From RGIG1995 sp045658315 (GTDB lineage Bacteria > Bacillota > Clostridia > Oscillospirales > CAG-272): a DNA stretch of 64,000 nt. The notes beneath the pieces were generated by a model. The model made no database searches, was not told where the DNA came from, and saw only the letters and a list, made by a program, of their open reading frames with translations. Positions 16,124 through 23,609 of the stretch are shown here, in pieces; the first letter of the stretch is position 1, and each line of letters opens with the position of its first letter. Location: positions 28,875-92,874 of the forward strand of contig JAZOUV010000006.1 of assembly GCA_045658315.1 (NCBI GenBank), written 5' to 3'. Both the position numbers and the translations under genes were made by a program.

Positions 16124-16468
16124 TTAGTCAATAAGCTCCTTAACCTTGGAATCTTTACCAACCTTGTCGCGGAGATAATAAAGCTTAGCACGTCTTACTT
16201 TACCAGTTCTTGTAATCTCTACCTTTTCAACGTTAGGAGAGTGAACGGGGAAAGTCTTTTCAACAGCTACACCGTAAGAAATGCGGCGTACTGTGAATGT
16301 TTCGGAAATACCGCCGCCATGACGGGCAATGATAGTTCCTTCGAAAATCTGAATTCTTTCTTTGTTACCTTCCTTAATTCTGTTGTGAACCTTAACGGTA
16401 TCACCGATGTTAAGTACAGGTACGTTTTCTTTAAGCTGATCGTTTGTAAAAGCCTTTACCATATCCAT
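16124..16468 (-). CDS. rplS: 50S ribosomal protein L19
   Basis: A 114-residue L19, located at the 30S-50S interface. Recognised from GDTVKVHNRIKEGNKERIQIFEGTIIARHGGGISETFTVRRIS and the C-terminal RRAKLYYLRD. The start is ATG 16468, 7 nt after GAGGAA, giving the usual family length; an upstream in-frame ATG at 16501 would add 11 unrelated residues. In many Firmicutes rplS is in one operon with lepB-rbgA-rnhB; here it is divergent from them. Confidence 0.97.
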   Translation of the reverse strand: MDMVKAFTNDQLKENVPVLNIGDTVKVHNRIKEGNKERIQIFEGTIIARHGGGISETFTVRRISYGVAVEKTFPVHSPNVEKVEITRTGKVRRAKLYYLRDKVGKDSKVKELID

Positions 16469-16553
16469 AGTGGCTTCCTCCTTAAATATACGAACGTTCA
16501 TGCACAGCTAATACAGAGGACCGTCCAAAGATAATGCTCCCTACACAGAGAGT
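16469..16553 (-). promoter_or_regulatory. rplS 5' leader, possible autoregulatory hairpins
   Basis: The roughly 85-nt untranslated leader contains a CTC...GAG hairpin, a GGA-cgg-TCC hairpin and a GAACGTTC palindrome before the SD. Ribosomal-protein leaders for L19 are known in Firmicutes, but I cannot confirm a match. Confidence 0.3.
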
Positions 16554-16560
16554 CTATGGT

Positions 16561-16588
16561 ATTATACCATATTTTTTGGAAATTTCAA
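16561..16588 (-). promoter_or_regulatory. rplS promoter with extended -10
   Basis: Minus-strand TTGAAA (16588-16583), 16-nt spacer, TATAAT (16566-16561) preceded by TGG, an extended -10. Confidence 0.75.
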
Positions 16589-16660
16589 GCTCACATCACA
16601 TTTTTTACACTTTATTCACATTTGCCCCTTTTTCAATCTTTTTATTCGTCAAAAATACTC

Positions 16661-16689
16661 TTGTATATTTAATTATAATATGTTATAAT
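16661..16689 (+). promoter_or_regulatory. lepB operon promoter
   Basis: TTGTAT (16661-16666), 17-nt spacer, TATAAT (16684-16689) with the extended-10 TG at 16681. It is divergent from the rplS promoter, about 70 bp away. Confidence 0.78.
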
Positions 16690-16760
16690 AATCAGGATTA
16701 GATATATATTGTCATTTTGGGACACCTATATAAAACAGATTATTACTGCGGAGGGTAAAT

Positions 16761-18392
16761 ATGAGTACTGATAACTTTAACAAAAAACCCGACAATTCCA
16801 TTTCCGAAGACGACGAGCTGACTACGATACTTCAAAGACTTTCTATACTTCTTGATAAATCTGTTTCACTTGATGAGGCGATTGAACTCGCAAAAAAGCA
16901 ATCCGAACCCGCATCCTCGAAGAAAACAATTGAGCCTCATGCAGAACAACCCGAAGAAAACACAGATTCCGAACAGGTTGCCGAGGATAATATTCAACCC
17001 GAAGAAAACGCAGATCCCGAACAGACTGTCGAGGATAATATTCAACTTGAAGAAAATCAGAGCATTTCCGAAACAGATTCTGACGACAAGCCCGAAGAAG
17101 TCGCCTCTCAAGAGGAAGACCCAGACGTGCAAACAGCTTTATCTTGCGAAGAAAATGAACTCACCGCCTACGCCGAGCTCATAAAAAAGCTTCATTCTGT
17201 CTCGCCCTCTTCAGTTTTCGAAGAAATACCGCAAGAAGAGGAGGCAGTTGAGGATATAGCTCAAGAATCTGTCGGCGAACAGTCCGATGATACACCTTCG
17301 GACAAAAATATGCCCGTTTCCGACTTTATTAAACTATTAAAAAGCAAACATTTTACAGAACAAAACGCCGAAGACAATACTACTGTTACAGAAGATACTA
17401 CTGTTACAGAAGAAACCACTGTTGCAGAAGAAACCACTGTTGCAGAAGAGACTCTTATTTCAAAAAGAACTGCCCTCGCAGAAGATAATACCGTTTCCGA
17501 AGATACTCAAACCGAGGAAGACCCTGCAACAGCCAAGATATTCGATGAGCTCTTGGCTTGCTTTGACGACCATAAATTTCCTGAAGATTTTCGTTTTTCA
17601 GAATATAACGCACAAAAGCAAGAACCGGAAAAGCCTGTCGAAGAAAACACTACCGAAGAAACTACCGAAATTAAAGCGGAAAACACCGAAACTACAAATA
17701 TTGAAGAAGAGCAAGCAGAAGAGCAAGCTCCCGATTTTATCCCCATAGAACACGACAACAGCGAAGAAGAGGATTTATTTTCAAAGATATTTTCCGAAGA
17801 AAAATCCGAAAGAAAAAATAAAGAAAGAGACAAAAAGAAGTGGCAGAATCAAGGAAATGAACCTTCCCCTTTCCTTGCAGGCTTGTTTGACTGGCTTGAA
17901 GTAATCGTTTTATCAGCTGCTTTCGCCCTTCTTCTATTTACATTTATTCTCCGCATTGCCGTAGTTGAGGGAGATTCTATGAACCACACCCTTCACGATA
18001 AAGAGCTTCTTATAATTTCCGACCTTATGTATTCTCCCGAAAATAACGACATAATCGTTTTCACATCACCCAATTATCCCGAACCGATAGTCAAGAGAAT
18101 AATTGCAACCGAAGGTCAAACAGTAGACATAGATTTTGAGACCTGGACGGTTACAGTAGACGGAGTTGTACTCAAAGAAGACTATATCAACCGTGCGATT
18201 GGAAGTATGCATAAATCCGACGTATCTTTCCCTTTAACTGTTCCCGAGGGATATATTTTCGTCATGGGCGATAACAGAAACGAGTCTCTCGACTCAAGAA
18301 ATTCACGTATCGGATTTGTTGACCAAAGATACATTTTGGGAGAAGTAAAGCTCCGCTTGTTCCCCCTCGACAGATTTGGAAAGGTTGACTAA
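16761..18392 (+). CDS. lepB: Signal peptidase I with a long acidic repeat-rich N-terminus
   Basis: A 543-residue type I signal peptidase, which cleaves signal peptides at the outer face of the membrane. The catalytic domain is ordinary: a transmembrane helix at about 381-399, the Ser406 nucleophile in EGDSM, the general base Lys445 in VKRIIA, and the box GDNRNESLDSR. What is unusual is the roughly 370 N-terminal cytoplasmic residues, rich in Glu, Asp, Thr and Pro and containing two repeat families (see repeats). Family members are typically under 200 residues. ATG follows GGAGGG. It starts the lepB-rbgA-rnhB-yraN-dipeptidase cluster. Confidence 0.93.
   Translation: MSTDNFNKKPDNSISEDDELTTILQRLSILLDKSVSLDEAIELAKKQSEPASSKKTIEPHAEQPEENTDSEQVAEDNIQPEENADPEQTVEDNIQLEENQSISETDSDDKPEEVASQEEDPDVQTALSCEENELTAYAELIKKLHSVSPSSVFEEIPQEEEAVEDIAQESVGEQSDDTPSDKNMPVSDFIKLLKSKHFTEQNAEDNTTVTEDTTVTEETTVAEETTVAEETLISKRTALAEDNTVSEDTQTEEDPATAKIFDELLACFDDHKFPEDFRFSEYNAQKQEPEKPVEENTTEETTEIKAENTETTNIEEEQAEEQAPDFIPIEHDNSEEEDLFSKIFSEEKSERKNKERDKKKWQNQGNEPSPFLAGLFDWLEVIVLSAAFALLLFTFILRIAVVEGDSMNHTLHDKELLIISDLMYSPENNDIIVFTSPNYPEPIVKRIIATEGQTVDIDFETWTVTVDGVVLKEDYINRAIGSMHKSDVSFPLTVPEGYIFVMGDNRNESLDSRNSRIGFVDQRYILGEVKLRLFPLDRFGKVD
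16948..17050 (+). repeat. 48-nt coding tandem repeat in lepB
   Basis: Two consecutive copies encode variants of PEENxDxEQxxEDNIQ (16 residues each), followed by a partial third beginning LEEN. It is in frame and keeps reading-frame periodicity. Confidence 0.75.
17389..17460 (+). repeat. 18-nt coding tandem repeat in lepB
   Basis: Four 18-nt copies (ACTGTTRCAGAAGAD-ACY type) encode TVTEDT/TVTEET/TVAEET/TVAEET. Such repeats are prone to slippage, so length may vary between strains. Confidence 0.8.
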
Positions 18393-18419
18393 CCCAAAAA
18401 CAAAAGAAAGGACAAAAAG

Positions 18420-19292
18420 ATGCCCTCAACACAGATACAATGGTTTCCGGGGCACATGGCAAAGACCGGAAGACTTATGAAAGAAAGTCTTCCCTCGGTC
18501 GATATACTGATAAACGTTCTTGATTCCCGAATTCCGATAAGCTCAAAAAACCCGGAAATTGAAAGTATAGCGGGTAACAAGCCTATTTTGACGCTTCTCA
18601 GTAAATCAAGCCTTGCAGACCCTTCCGCAATATCAAAATGGAAGAACTACTTTAAACGAAATAATATTAATTGCCTCTTCATTGACAGTATTACGGGCGT
18701 AGGAATAAATGATATTATGCCTGCGGTACGTGATATACTCAAAGATAAACTATCCCGATACGAAGAGAAAGGAATGACGGGAAGAAACATAAAGGCTATG
18801 ATAGTCGGTATCCCCAATTCAGGAAAATCTTCTCTCATAAACAAACTGGCAGGTTCAAAAAAAGTAAAGGTCGAAGACCGACCCGGAGTTACGCTTACAA
18901 AACAATGGGTTCCCACCTCAATAGGACTTGACCTTATGGATATGCCCGGTGTGCTTTGGCCTAAGTTTGACGATGACACGATTGGTGAAAATCTTGCATT
19001 GACGGGTGCTATACGCGATGCTATTCTCGACATTGAAACTCTTGCAGTTGTTCTTTGTGCAAGGCTTCGCCGCCTCTATCCCGAGCTTCTCATGTCTCGC
19101 TACAAGCTTACCGAAAGAGACCTTGAAGAAGACAAGCAAGATTACGAAGTATTTGAAGCGGTGGGAAGAAAAAGAGGATTTTTGATTTCGGGCGGGGAAA
19201 TTAATTACGAAAGAACGGCTACTATGCTACTTGACGAGTTTAGAGGTGCAAAAATCGGCAGAATAACCCTTGAGCTTCCACCCGAACAATAA
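18420..19292 (+). CDS. rbgA: Ribosome biogenesis GTPase RbgA/YlqF with degenerate G4
   Basis: A 290-residue circularly permuted GTPase needed for late 50S assembly. The start IQWFPGHMAKTGRLMKE is diagnostic of the family. G1 is GIPNSGKSS from residue 130, and G3 is DMPGVLWP. The permuted G4 motif, normally NKxD, reads SKSS at residues 61-64, so both the Asn and the Asp that recognise guanine are missing. G5-like SITGVG follows. The C-terminal RNA-binding helical domain is present. It follows lepB by 27 bp. Confidence 0.93.
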   Translation: MPSTQIQWFPGHMAKTGRLMKESLPSVDILINVLDSRIPISSKNPEIESIAGNKPILTLLSKSSLADPSAISKWKNYFKRNNINCLFIDSITGVGINDIMPAVRDILKDKLSRYEEKGMTGRNIKAMIVGIPNSGKSSLINKLAGSKKVKVEDRPGVTLTKQWVPTSIGLDLMDMPGVLWPKFDDDTIGENLALTGAIRDAILDIETLAVVLCARLRRLYPELLMSRYKLTERDLEEDKQDYEVFEAVGRKRGFLISGGEINYERTATMLLDEFRGAKIGRITLELPPEQ

Positions 19293-19314
19293 AATTAAAG
19301 GTGATTTACATACG

Positions 19315-19920
19315 ATGTTAAACTGGGAAATTGAAAAACAGTTACAGCTTGAAGGATATAAAATAATTTGCGGTTGCGACGAAGCAGGCAGAGGTCCTTT
19401 GGCGGGTGCCGTTGCAGCTGCCGCTTGTATACTGCCCGACGGACTTGAAATAAAAGGGCTCGACGATTCAAAAAAGCTTACCGAAAAGAAACGCGAAGAG
19501 CTTTTTAAAACCATTCAGGAAGCCGCCGTCAGTTGTGCCGTAGCTACTTGCTCGGTAGAAGAAATTGAACAGTATAATATACTTGAATGTGCCCTTCTCG
19601 CCATGCGACGTGCCATCGAACAGCTTGAGATCAAGCCCGATTTTGTGCTTGTTGACGGTAATATAAACCGAGGCTTTACAATTTCTTCAAAAGCAATAAT
19701 AGGCGGAGATGCAAAATCCCCCAACATTGCCGCCGCTTCTATTTTAGCCAAAGTTACAAGAGACCGTATGTGTTACGAGCTTGACGAAAAATATCCGCAG
19801 TACGGTTTTGCAAAGCATAAAGGATATGCAACGAAGGAGCATAGGGAGGCTATTTTGAAGTACGGTCCCTGTCCCGAACACAGAGCATTATTTTTGCGGA
19901 AATTACTTAACAAAGAATGA
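19315..19920 (+). CDS. rnhB: Ribonuclease HII
   Basis: A 201-residue RNase HII, which nicks RNA in RNA-DNA hybrids, including single ribonucleotides and primers. The active-site DEAGRGPLAG block (D22, E23) and the GLDDSKKLTEKKRE block are intact. ATG 19315 after AAAGGTG is preferred over an in-frame TTG at 19270 that lies inside rbgA. The last four bases overlap yraN (ATGA), so the two are translationally coupled. Confidence 0.95.
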   Translation: MLNWEIEKQLQLEGYKIICGCDEAGRGPLAGAVAAAACILPDGLEIKGLDDSKKLTEKKREELFKTIQEAAVSCAVATCSVEEIEQYNILECALLAMRRAIEQLEIKPDFVLVDGNINRGFTISSKAIIGGDAKSPNIAAASILAKVTRDRMCYELDEKYPQYGFAKHKGYATKEHREAILKYGPCPEHRALFLRKLLNKE

Positions 19921-20303
19921 ATAATACGACTCGCCAAACAGGCAGACAGGGGGAAAACGCCGCTTGTGATTGGCTTATAAAAAACGGATATACAATCACA
20001 AAACGCAACTACACAGCCCCCCACGGAGAAATTGACATAATTGCCGAAGACGAAAAATATATTGTCTTTGTGGAAGTAAAATACAGAAAAAACTCTGTAT
20101 TTCTCGCAAAATACGGCCGTCCCGTCAAAGCGGTTACAAAGGAAAAGCGGAGGCATATACTGTCTGCGGCAAAACACTATTTAAAAATTAACGGTACGAC
20201 AAAAAAGCCACGCATTGATATTATTGAAATTATAAGCAACCAAGAACAAGACGGCTTTATTTCACTGAACATCAAACATTATAAAAATGCATTTGGAGCG
20301 TGA
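19917..20303 (+). CDS. UPF0102/YraN family nuclease-like protein
   Basis: A 128-residue protein of the YraN family, which has a PD-(D/E)XK nuclease-like fold. The motif sequence is visible: RQGENAACDWLIKNGY, then HGEIDIIAED and FVEVKYRKN, giving the E...D...ExK pattern. It commonly follows rnhB in bacteria, and here overlaps it by 4 nt. Its physiological role is unsettled. The gene ends with TGA at 20301, and the dipeptidase coding region continues in the same reading frame directly after it. Confidence 0.92.
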   Translation: MNNTTRQTGRQGENAACDWLIKNGYTITKRNYTAPHGEIDIIAEDEKYIVFVEVKYRKNSVFLAKYGRPVKAVTKEKRRHILSAAKHYLKINGTTKKPRIDIIEIISNQEQDGFISLNIKHYKNAFGA

Positions 20304-20309
20304 TTTTTT

Positions 20310-21197
20310 ACGAAGATTTTTGACACACATTGCGATACGGCGTACGCTATACACAGTCTCGGTGTGGGGTTCGACAACCAAGAAACACATATTACAAAAT
20401 TGGGTATAGAAAAATACGATAAATACGAGCAGATGTTTGCTATCTGGTCTAATCCTAAACGCACGGACGAGGAAAACTGGGAACATTTCCATTCGGTTAA
20501 AGCTCATTTTGAAAAAGAAATACTTCCCTATAAGAGCGAAAAATTTATTCCTCACCTTGCTGTTGAAGGCTGTGCTTTATTGGGAAATGACTTAACAAGA
20601 ATCGACACCCTTAAGAAATACGGTGTCAGAATGATGACTCTCGTATGGAGAGATGAATGCCTTATGGGCGGTGCTCACAATACAAATATCGGTCTAACAG
20701 CCTTTGGGAAACAGGCTGTCAAAAGATTGTGTGAAGTCGGTATAGTCCCCGACATCAGTCACGCCTCCGACAAGATGGCTTACGAAACCTTTGAAATAGC
20801 AAATGAATACGGTAAACCCGTCAACGCCAGCCATTCAAACCTCAGAAGTCTGCGTGAGCATACACGAAATATGACCGACGATATGTTTAAAGAGCTTATG
20901 AAAACAGGCGGACTTGCGGGGCTTAATTTCTGCTGTGAATTTCTTGAATACATAGACGAAAGAGAAGCTACAATGACCAACATTATTCGCCACCTTGAGC
21001 ATTATCTCGAGCTTGGCGGAGAAAACAATGTCTGTATCGGCTCCGATTTTGACGGGATCGAAAAATTACCCGTTGGCATTACCGGCGTTGAGTCGCATGA
21101 CGTATTCTGCGAGGAGCTGAAAAAATTAAATTACAGCGACGAGCTTATTGAAAAAATATTCTACGACAACGCTCACACATTTTTTGAAAAAAATTAA
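20310..21197 (+). CDS. Peptidase M19 (membrane-dipeptidase-like) with non-canonical start
   Basis: A 295-residue zinc dipeptidase of family M19 (renal dipeptidase type). Metal ligands are seen: the HxD motif in KIFDTHCD (H7, D9), the Glu in AVEGC, the His residues in DISHASD and NASHS, and the Asp in IGSDFDG. The N-terminal metal site is encoded upstream of the first GTG (20364), yet between the yraN TGA (20301) and the motif the only in-frame codons are TTT TTT ACG AAG ATT TTT. Translation would therefore start at ACG 20310 (11 nt after GGAG at 20295) or ATT 20316. A sequencing error is an alternative. Confidence 0.82.
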   Translation, partial: TKIFDTHCDTAYAIHSLGVGFDNQETHITKLGIEKYDKYEQMFAIWSNPKRTDEENWEHFHSVKAHFEKEILPYKSEKFIPHLAVEGCALLGNDLTRIDTLKKYGVRMMTLVWRDECLMGGAHNTNIGLTAFGKQAVKRLCEVGIVPDISHASDKMAYETFEIANEYGKPVNASHSNLRSLREHTRNMTDDMFKELMKTGGLAGLNFCCEFLEYIDEREATMTNIIRHLEHYLELGGENNVCIGSDFDGIEKLPVGITGVESHDVFCEELKKLNYSDELIEKIFYDNAHTFFEKN

Positions 21198-21263
21198 CAC
21201 TCGGCTTATATAAAGCCTAACACTGCTTTAAAAATTACTTTACAATAAAAACGAGGAAAAACA

Positions 21264-22751
21264 ATGAAAAACATTAATTACATCAGCACAAGAGGTAATA
21301 CCAAACCCGTTTTATCTGCTCAGGCTATCAAACAAGGTCTTGCAGATGACGGCGGTCTTTTTATGCCCGAGGTCATTCCCTCTCTTACCAAGGAGGATTT
21401 TGACTTCTTGAAAAATGCGGCATACCATGAAAGAGCCGCCTACGTTATGTCAAAATTTCTTACCGATTATACATACGAAGAGCTCCTTGCCGACTGCAAG
21501 GAAAGCTACTCCGAGGCTCGCTTCCCCGGCGGTGCCGCCCCTTTGACAAACATTGGAAACCTTCGCCTTCTTGAGCTCTGGCACGGTCCTACCTGTGCAT
21601 TCAAGGATATGGCACTCCAGGTTATGCCCCGTCTCCTTTCAAGAGCCTTGACAAAAACAGGTGAGAAAAGAACTGCATTTATCCTTGTTGCAACGTCGGG
21701 CGATACAGGCAAGGCGGCACTTGAAGGCTATAAAGATGTTGACGGCATTAAAATTATGGTATTCTACCCCGTTGACGGCGTAAGCCGTGTTCAAAAACTT
21801 CAAATGGCAACTCAGGAAGGTAACAATGTTACCGTATGTGCTATCAAGGGTAACTTTGACGATGCACAGAACGGAGTTAAGAAGATTTTCGGCGACGAAG
21901 AAACAGCAAAGCTTCTTGACAAAAACGCACACTTTTTCTCTTCTGCCAACTCCATTAACTGGGGCAGACTTGTTCCTCAGATCGTTTACTATATTTCTTC
22001 TTACTGCGATATGGTAAATAACGGCGGCATTAAGGAGGGCGAAGAGGTCAATATTTGCGTTCCCACCGGCAACTTCGGTAATATCTTTGCCGCATATATT
22101 GCAAAAATTATGGGACTCCCCGTTAATCGCTTTATCTGTGCATCGAACTGCAACAACATACTTACCGACTTTATCACAACGGGTACATACGACAGAAACA
22201 GGGCTTTCCGCACAACCATGTCGCCCTCTATGGACATTCTTATTTCCAGCAACCTTGAACGTCTTCTCTACGTTATTGCAGGCAACGAAAAAACAGCTCA
22301 ATATATGAAGGAACTTAACACTAAAGGCGTTTATACGGTTGACGGCGAAACAAAAGAAAAGATTACCTCAAACTTCTCGGGCTACTTCTGCACCGAAGAG
22401 GCTACTGCAAAAACCATAAAAGACACCTTCGACGACTACAACTATCTTATTGATACACATACCGCAGTTGCGGTTAAATGTGCAAATGAATATATGGCTG
22501 AAACGGGTGATACACGCAAGATTATCGTTGCATCGACCGCTTCTCCCTACAAGTTTGCATCCAACGTTTACACATCACTTACCGGCGAAACAAAGGAAAA
22601 TGAATTTGATGCCCTCAAAGCAACAGAAAAGCTTTCGGGCAGTCCCATACCCTCCCCCTTGGCAAGCCTTGAATCAAAGCAGATACGTTTTAAAACAGTT
22701 ATAGACCCAGAGGATATGACATCAGAGGTTCTTAAAACTATCGGCATTTAA
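21264..22751 (+). CDS. thrC: Threonine synthase
   Basis: A 495-residue PLP enzyme converting O-phosphohomoserine to threonine. The start MKNINYISTRGNTKPVLSAQAIKQGLADDGGLFMPE is typical of the long (E. coli/yeast-type) class. The PLP-binding lysine is K114 in GPTCAFKDMALQ, and the phosphate-binding loop is ATSGDTGKAAL. GAGGAA precedes the ATG. No other threonine genes are nearby. Confidence 0.96.
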   Translation: MKNINYISTRGNTKPVLSAQAIKQGLADDGGLFMPEVIPSLTKEDFDFLKNAAYHERAAYVMSKFLTDYTYEELLADCKESYSEARFPGGAAPLTNIGNLRLLELWHGPTCAFKDMALQVMPRLLSRALTKTGEKRTAFILVATSGDTGKAALEGYKDVDGIKIMVFYPVDGVSRVQKLQMATQEGNNVTVCAIKGNFDDAQNGVKKIFGDEETAKLLDKNAHFFSSANSINWGRLVPQIVYYISSYCDMVNNGGIKEGEEVNICVPTGNFGNIFAAYIAKIMGLPVNRFICASNCNNILTDFITTGTYDRNRAFRTTMSPSMDILISSNLERLLYVIAGNEKTAQYMKELNTKGVYTVDGETKEKITSNFSGYFCTEEATAKTIKDTFDDYNYLIDTHTAVAVKCANEYMAETGDTRKIIVASTASPYKFASNVYTSLTGETKENEFDALKATEKLSGSPIPSPLASLESKQIRFKTVIDPEDMTSEVLKTIGI

Positions 22752-22772
22752 CAACATACACAGGAGGAAATT

Positions 22773-23483
22773 ATGTCGCTGTTTGCACTGTCGGACACAC
22801 ATTTATCATTATATAACGACAAGCCTATGGACGTTTTCGGCAACAGATGGAGAGACTATGCTTCAAAACTTGATAAGGGTTGGCGAGCCGTAGTTACCGA
22901 AAAAGACACAGTAGTTATTGCAGGCGACGTAAGCTGGGGTATTTCACTCGAAGAAGCAAAAGCAGATCTTCTCTATCTTGACAGTCTGCCCGGACAAAAA
23001 ATAATATCAAAGGGCAATCACGATTACTGGTGGTCAACTGCCGCAAAAATCAATGCTTTTTTTGAAGAAAACAATATTACAACAATAAGAATCCTGCACA
23101 ACAATGCTTTTGCAGAGGACAATGTTATACTATGCGGTACGCGTGGCTGGTTCAGCGAGGGCAAAAATGCCCCCCGCGAAGCCGATTTTGATAAAATCGT
23201 GGCAAGAGAAGCGGGAAGGCTTGAGCTTTCGCTGAAGGAAGGTATGAGGCTTTCGGACACAAACGAAAAAATAGTTTTTCTCCATTTCCCTCCCGTTTAT
23301 AACGACTATGTCTGCAATGAAATAATTGATGTATTGCATAAATATAACGTAAACAGAGTCTATTACGGTCACATACACGGTGTATACAGTCTGCCGTCTA
23401 CGTTTAACTTTGACGGAATAGATTTCACCATAACCTCTGCAGACTATTTGAATTTCGTTCCGACCTTGGTAAACCGAGGCTGA
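22773..23483 (+). CDS. Calcineurin-like metallophosphoesterase
   Basis: A 236-residue metallophosphoesterase with the full motif set: D8 and H10 in LFALSDTHLS, GDVSW near 50, GNHDYWW near 78, HFPP near 170 and GHIHG near 209. The substrate is not apparent; the HDYWWSTAAKIN segment resembles a clostridial family usually labelled only as a phosphohydrolase. GGAGG precedes the ATG, 21 bp after thrC, so it is probably co-transcribed with thrC. Confidence 0.88.
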   Translation: MSLFALSDTHLSLYNDKPMDVFGNRWRDYASKLDKGWRAVVTEKDTVVIAGDVSWGISLEEAKADLLYLDSLPGQKIISKGNHDYWWSTAAKINAFFEENNITTIRILHNNAFAEDNVILCGTRGWFSEGKNAPREADFDKIVAREAGRLELSLKEGMRLSDTNEKIVFLHFPPVYNDYVCNEIIDVLHKYNVNRVYYGHIHGVYSLPSTFNFDGIDFTITSADYLNFVPTLVNRG

Positions 23484-23541
23484 ACTCCTCAGTTTTTTCG
23501 GCAATTTACACACTTATTCAGGAAAATTTTTGTATATTCTA

Positions 23542-23570
23542 TTGACATTTAGAGTGTACGGATATAAAAT
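23542..23570 (+). promoter_or_regulatory. tig-clpP-clpX promoter
   Basis: TTGACA (23542-23547), 17-nt spacer, TAAAAT (23565-23570), 40 nt upstream of the tig start codon. Confidence 0.75.
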
Positions 23571-23609
23571 AATATGATAGGAAAAATAACAATTCCGGAG
23601 GAATTACAA

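Noticed and set aside
16948..17460. Short periodic repeats in lepB as a possible CRISPR array
   Set aside because: The repeats are in frame (48 and 18 nt), lack unique spacers, and encode acidic peptide repeats.
20364..21197. Dipeptidase starting at GTG 20364
   Set aside because: This would remove the HxD zinc ligands encoded from 20322 to 20336, so the real start must be upstream.
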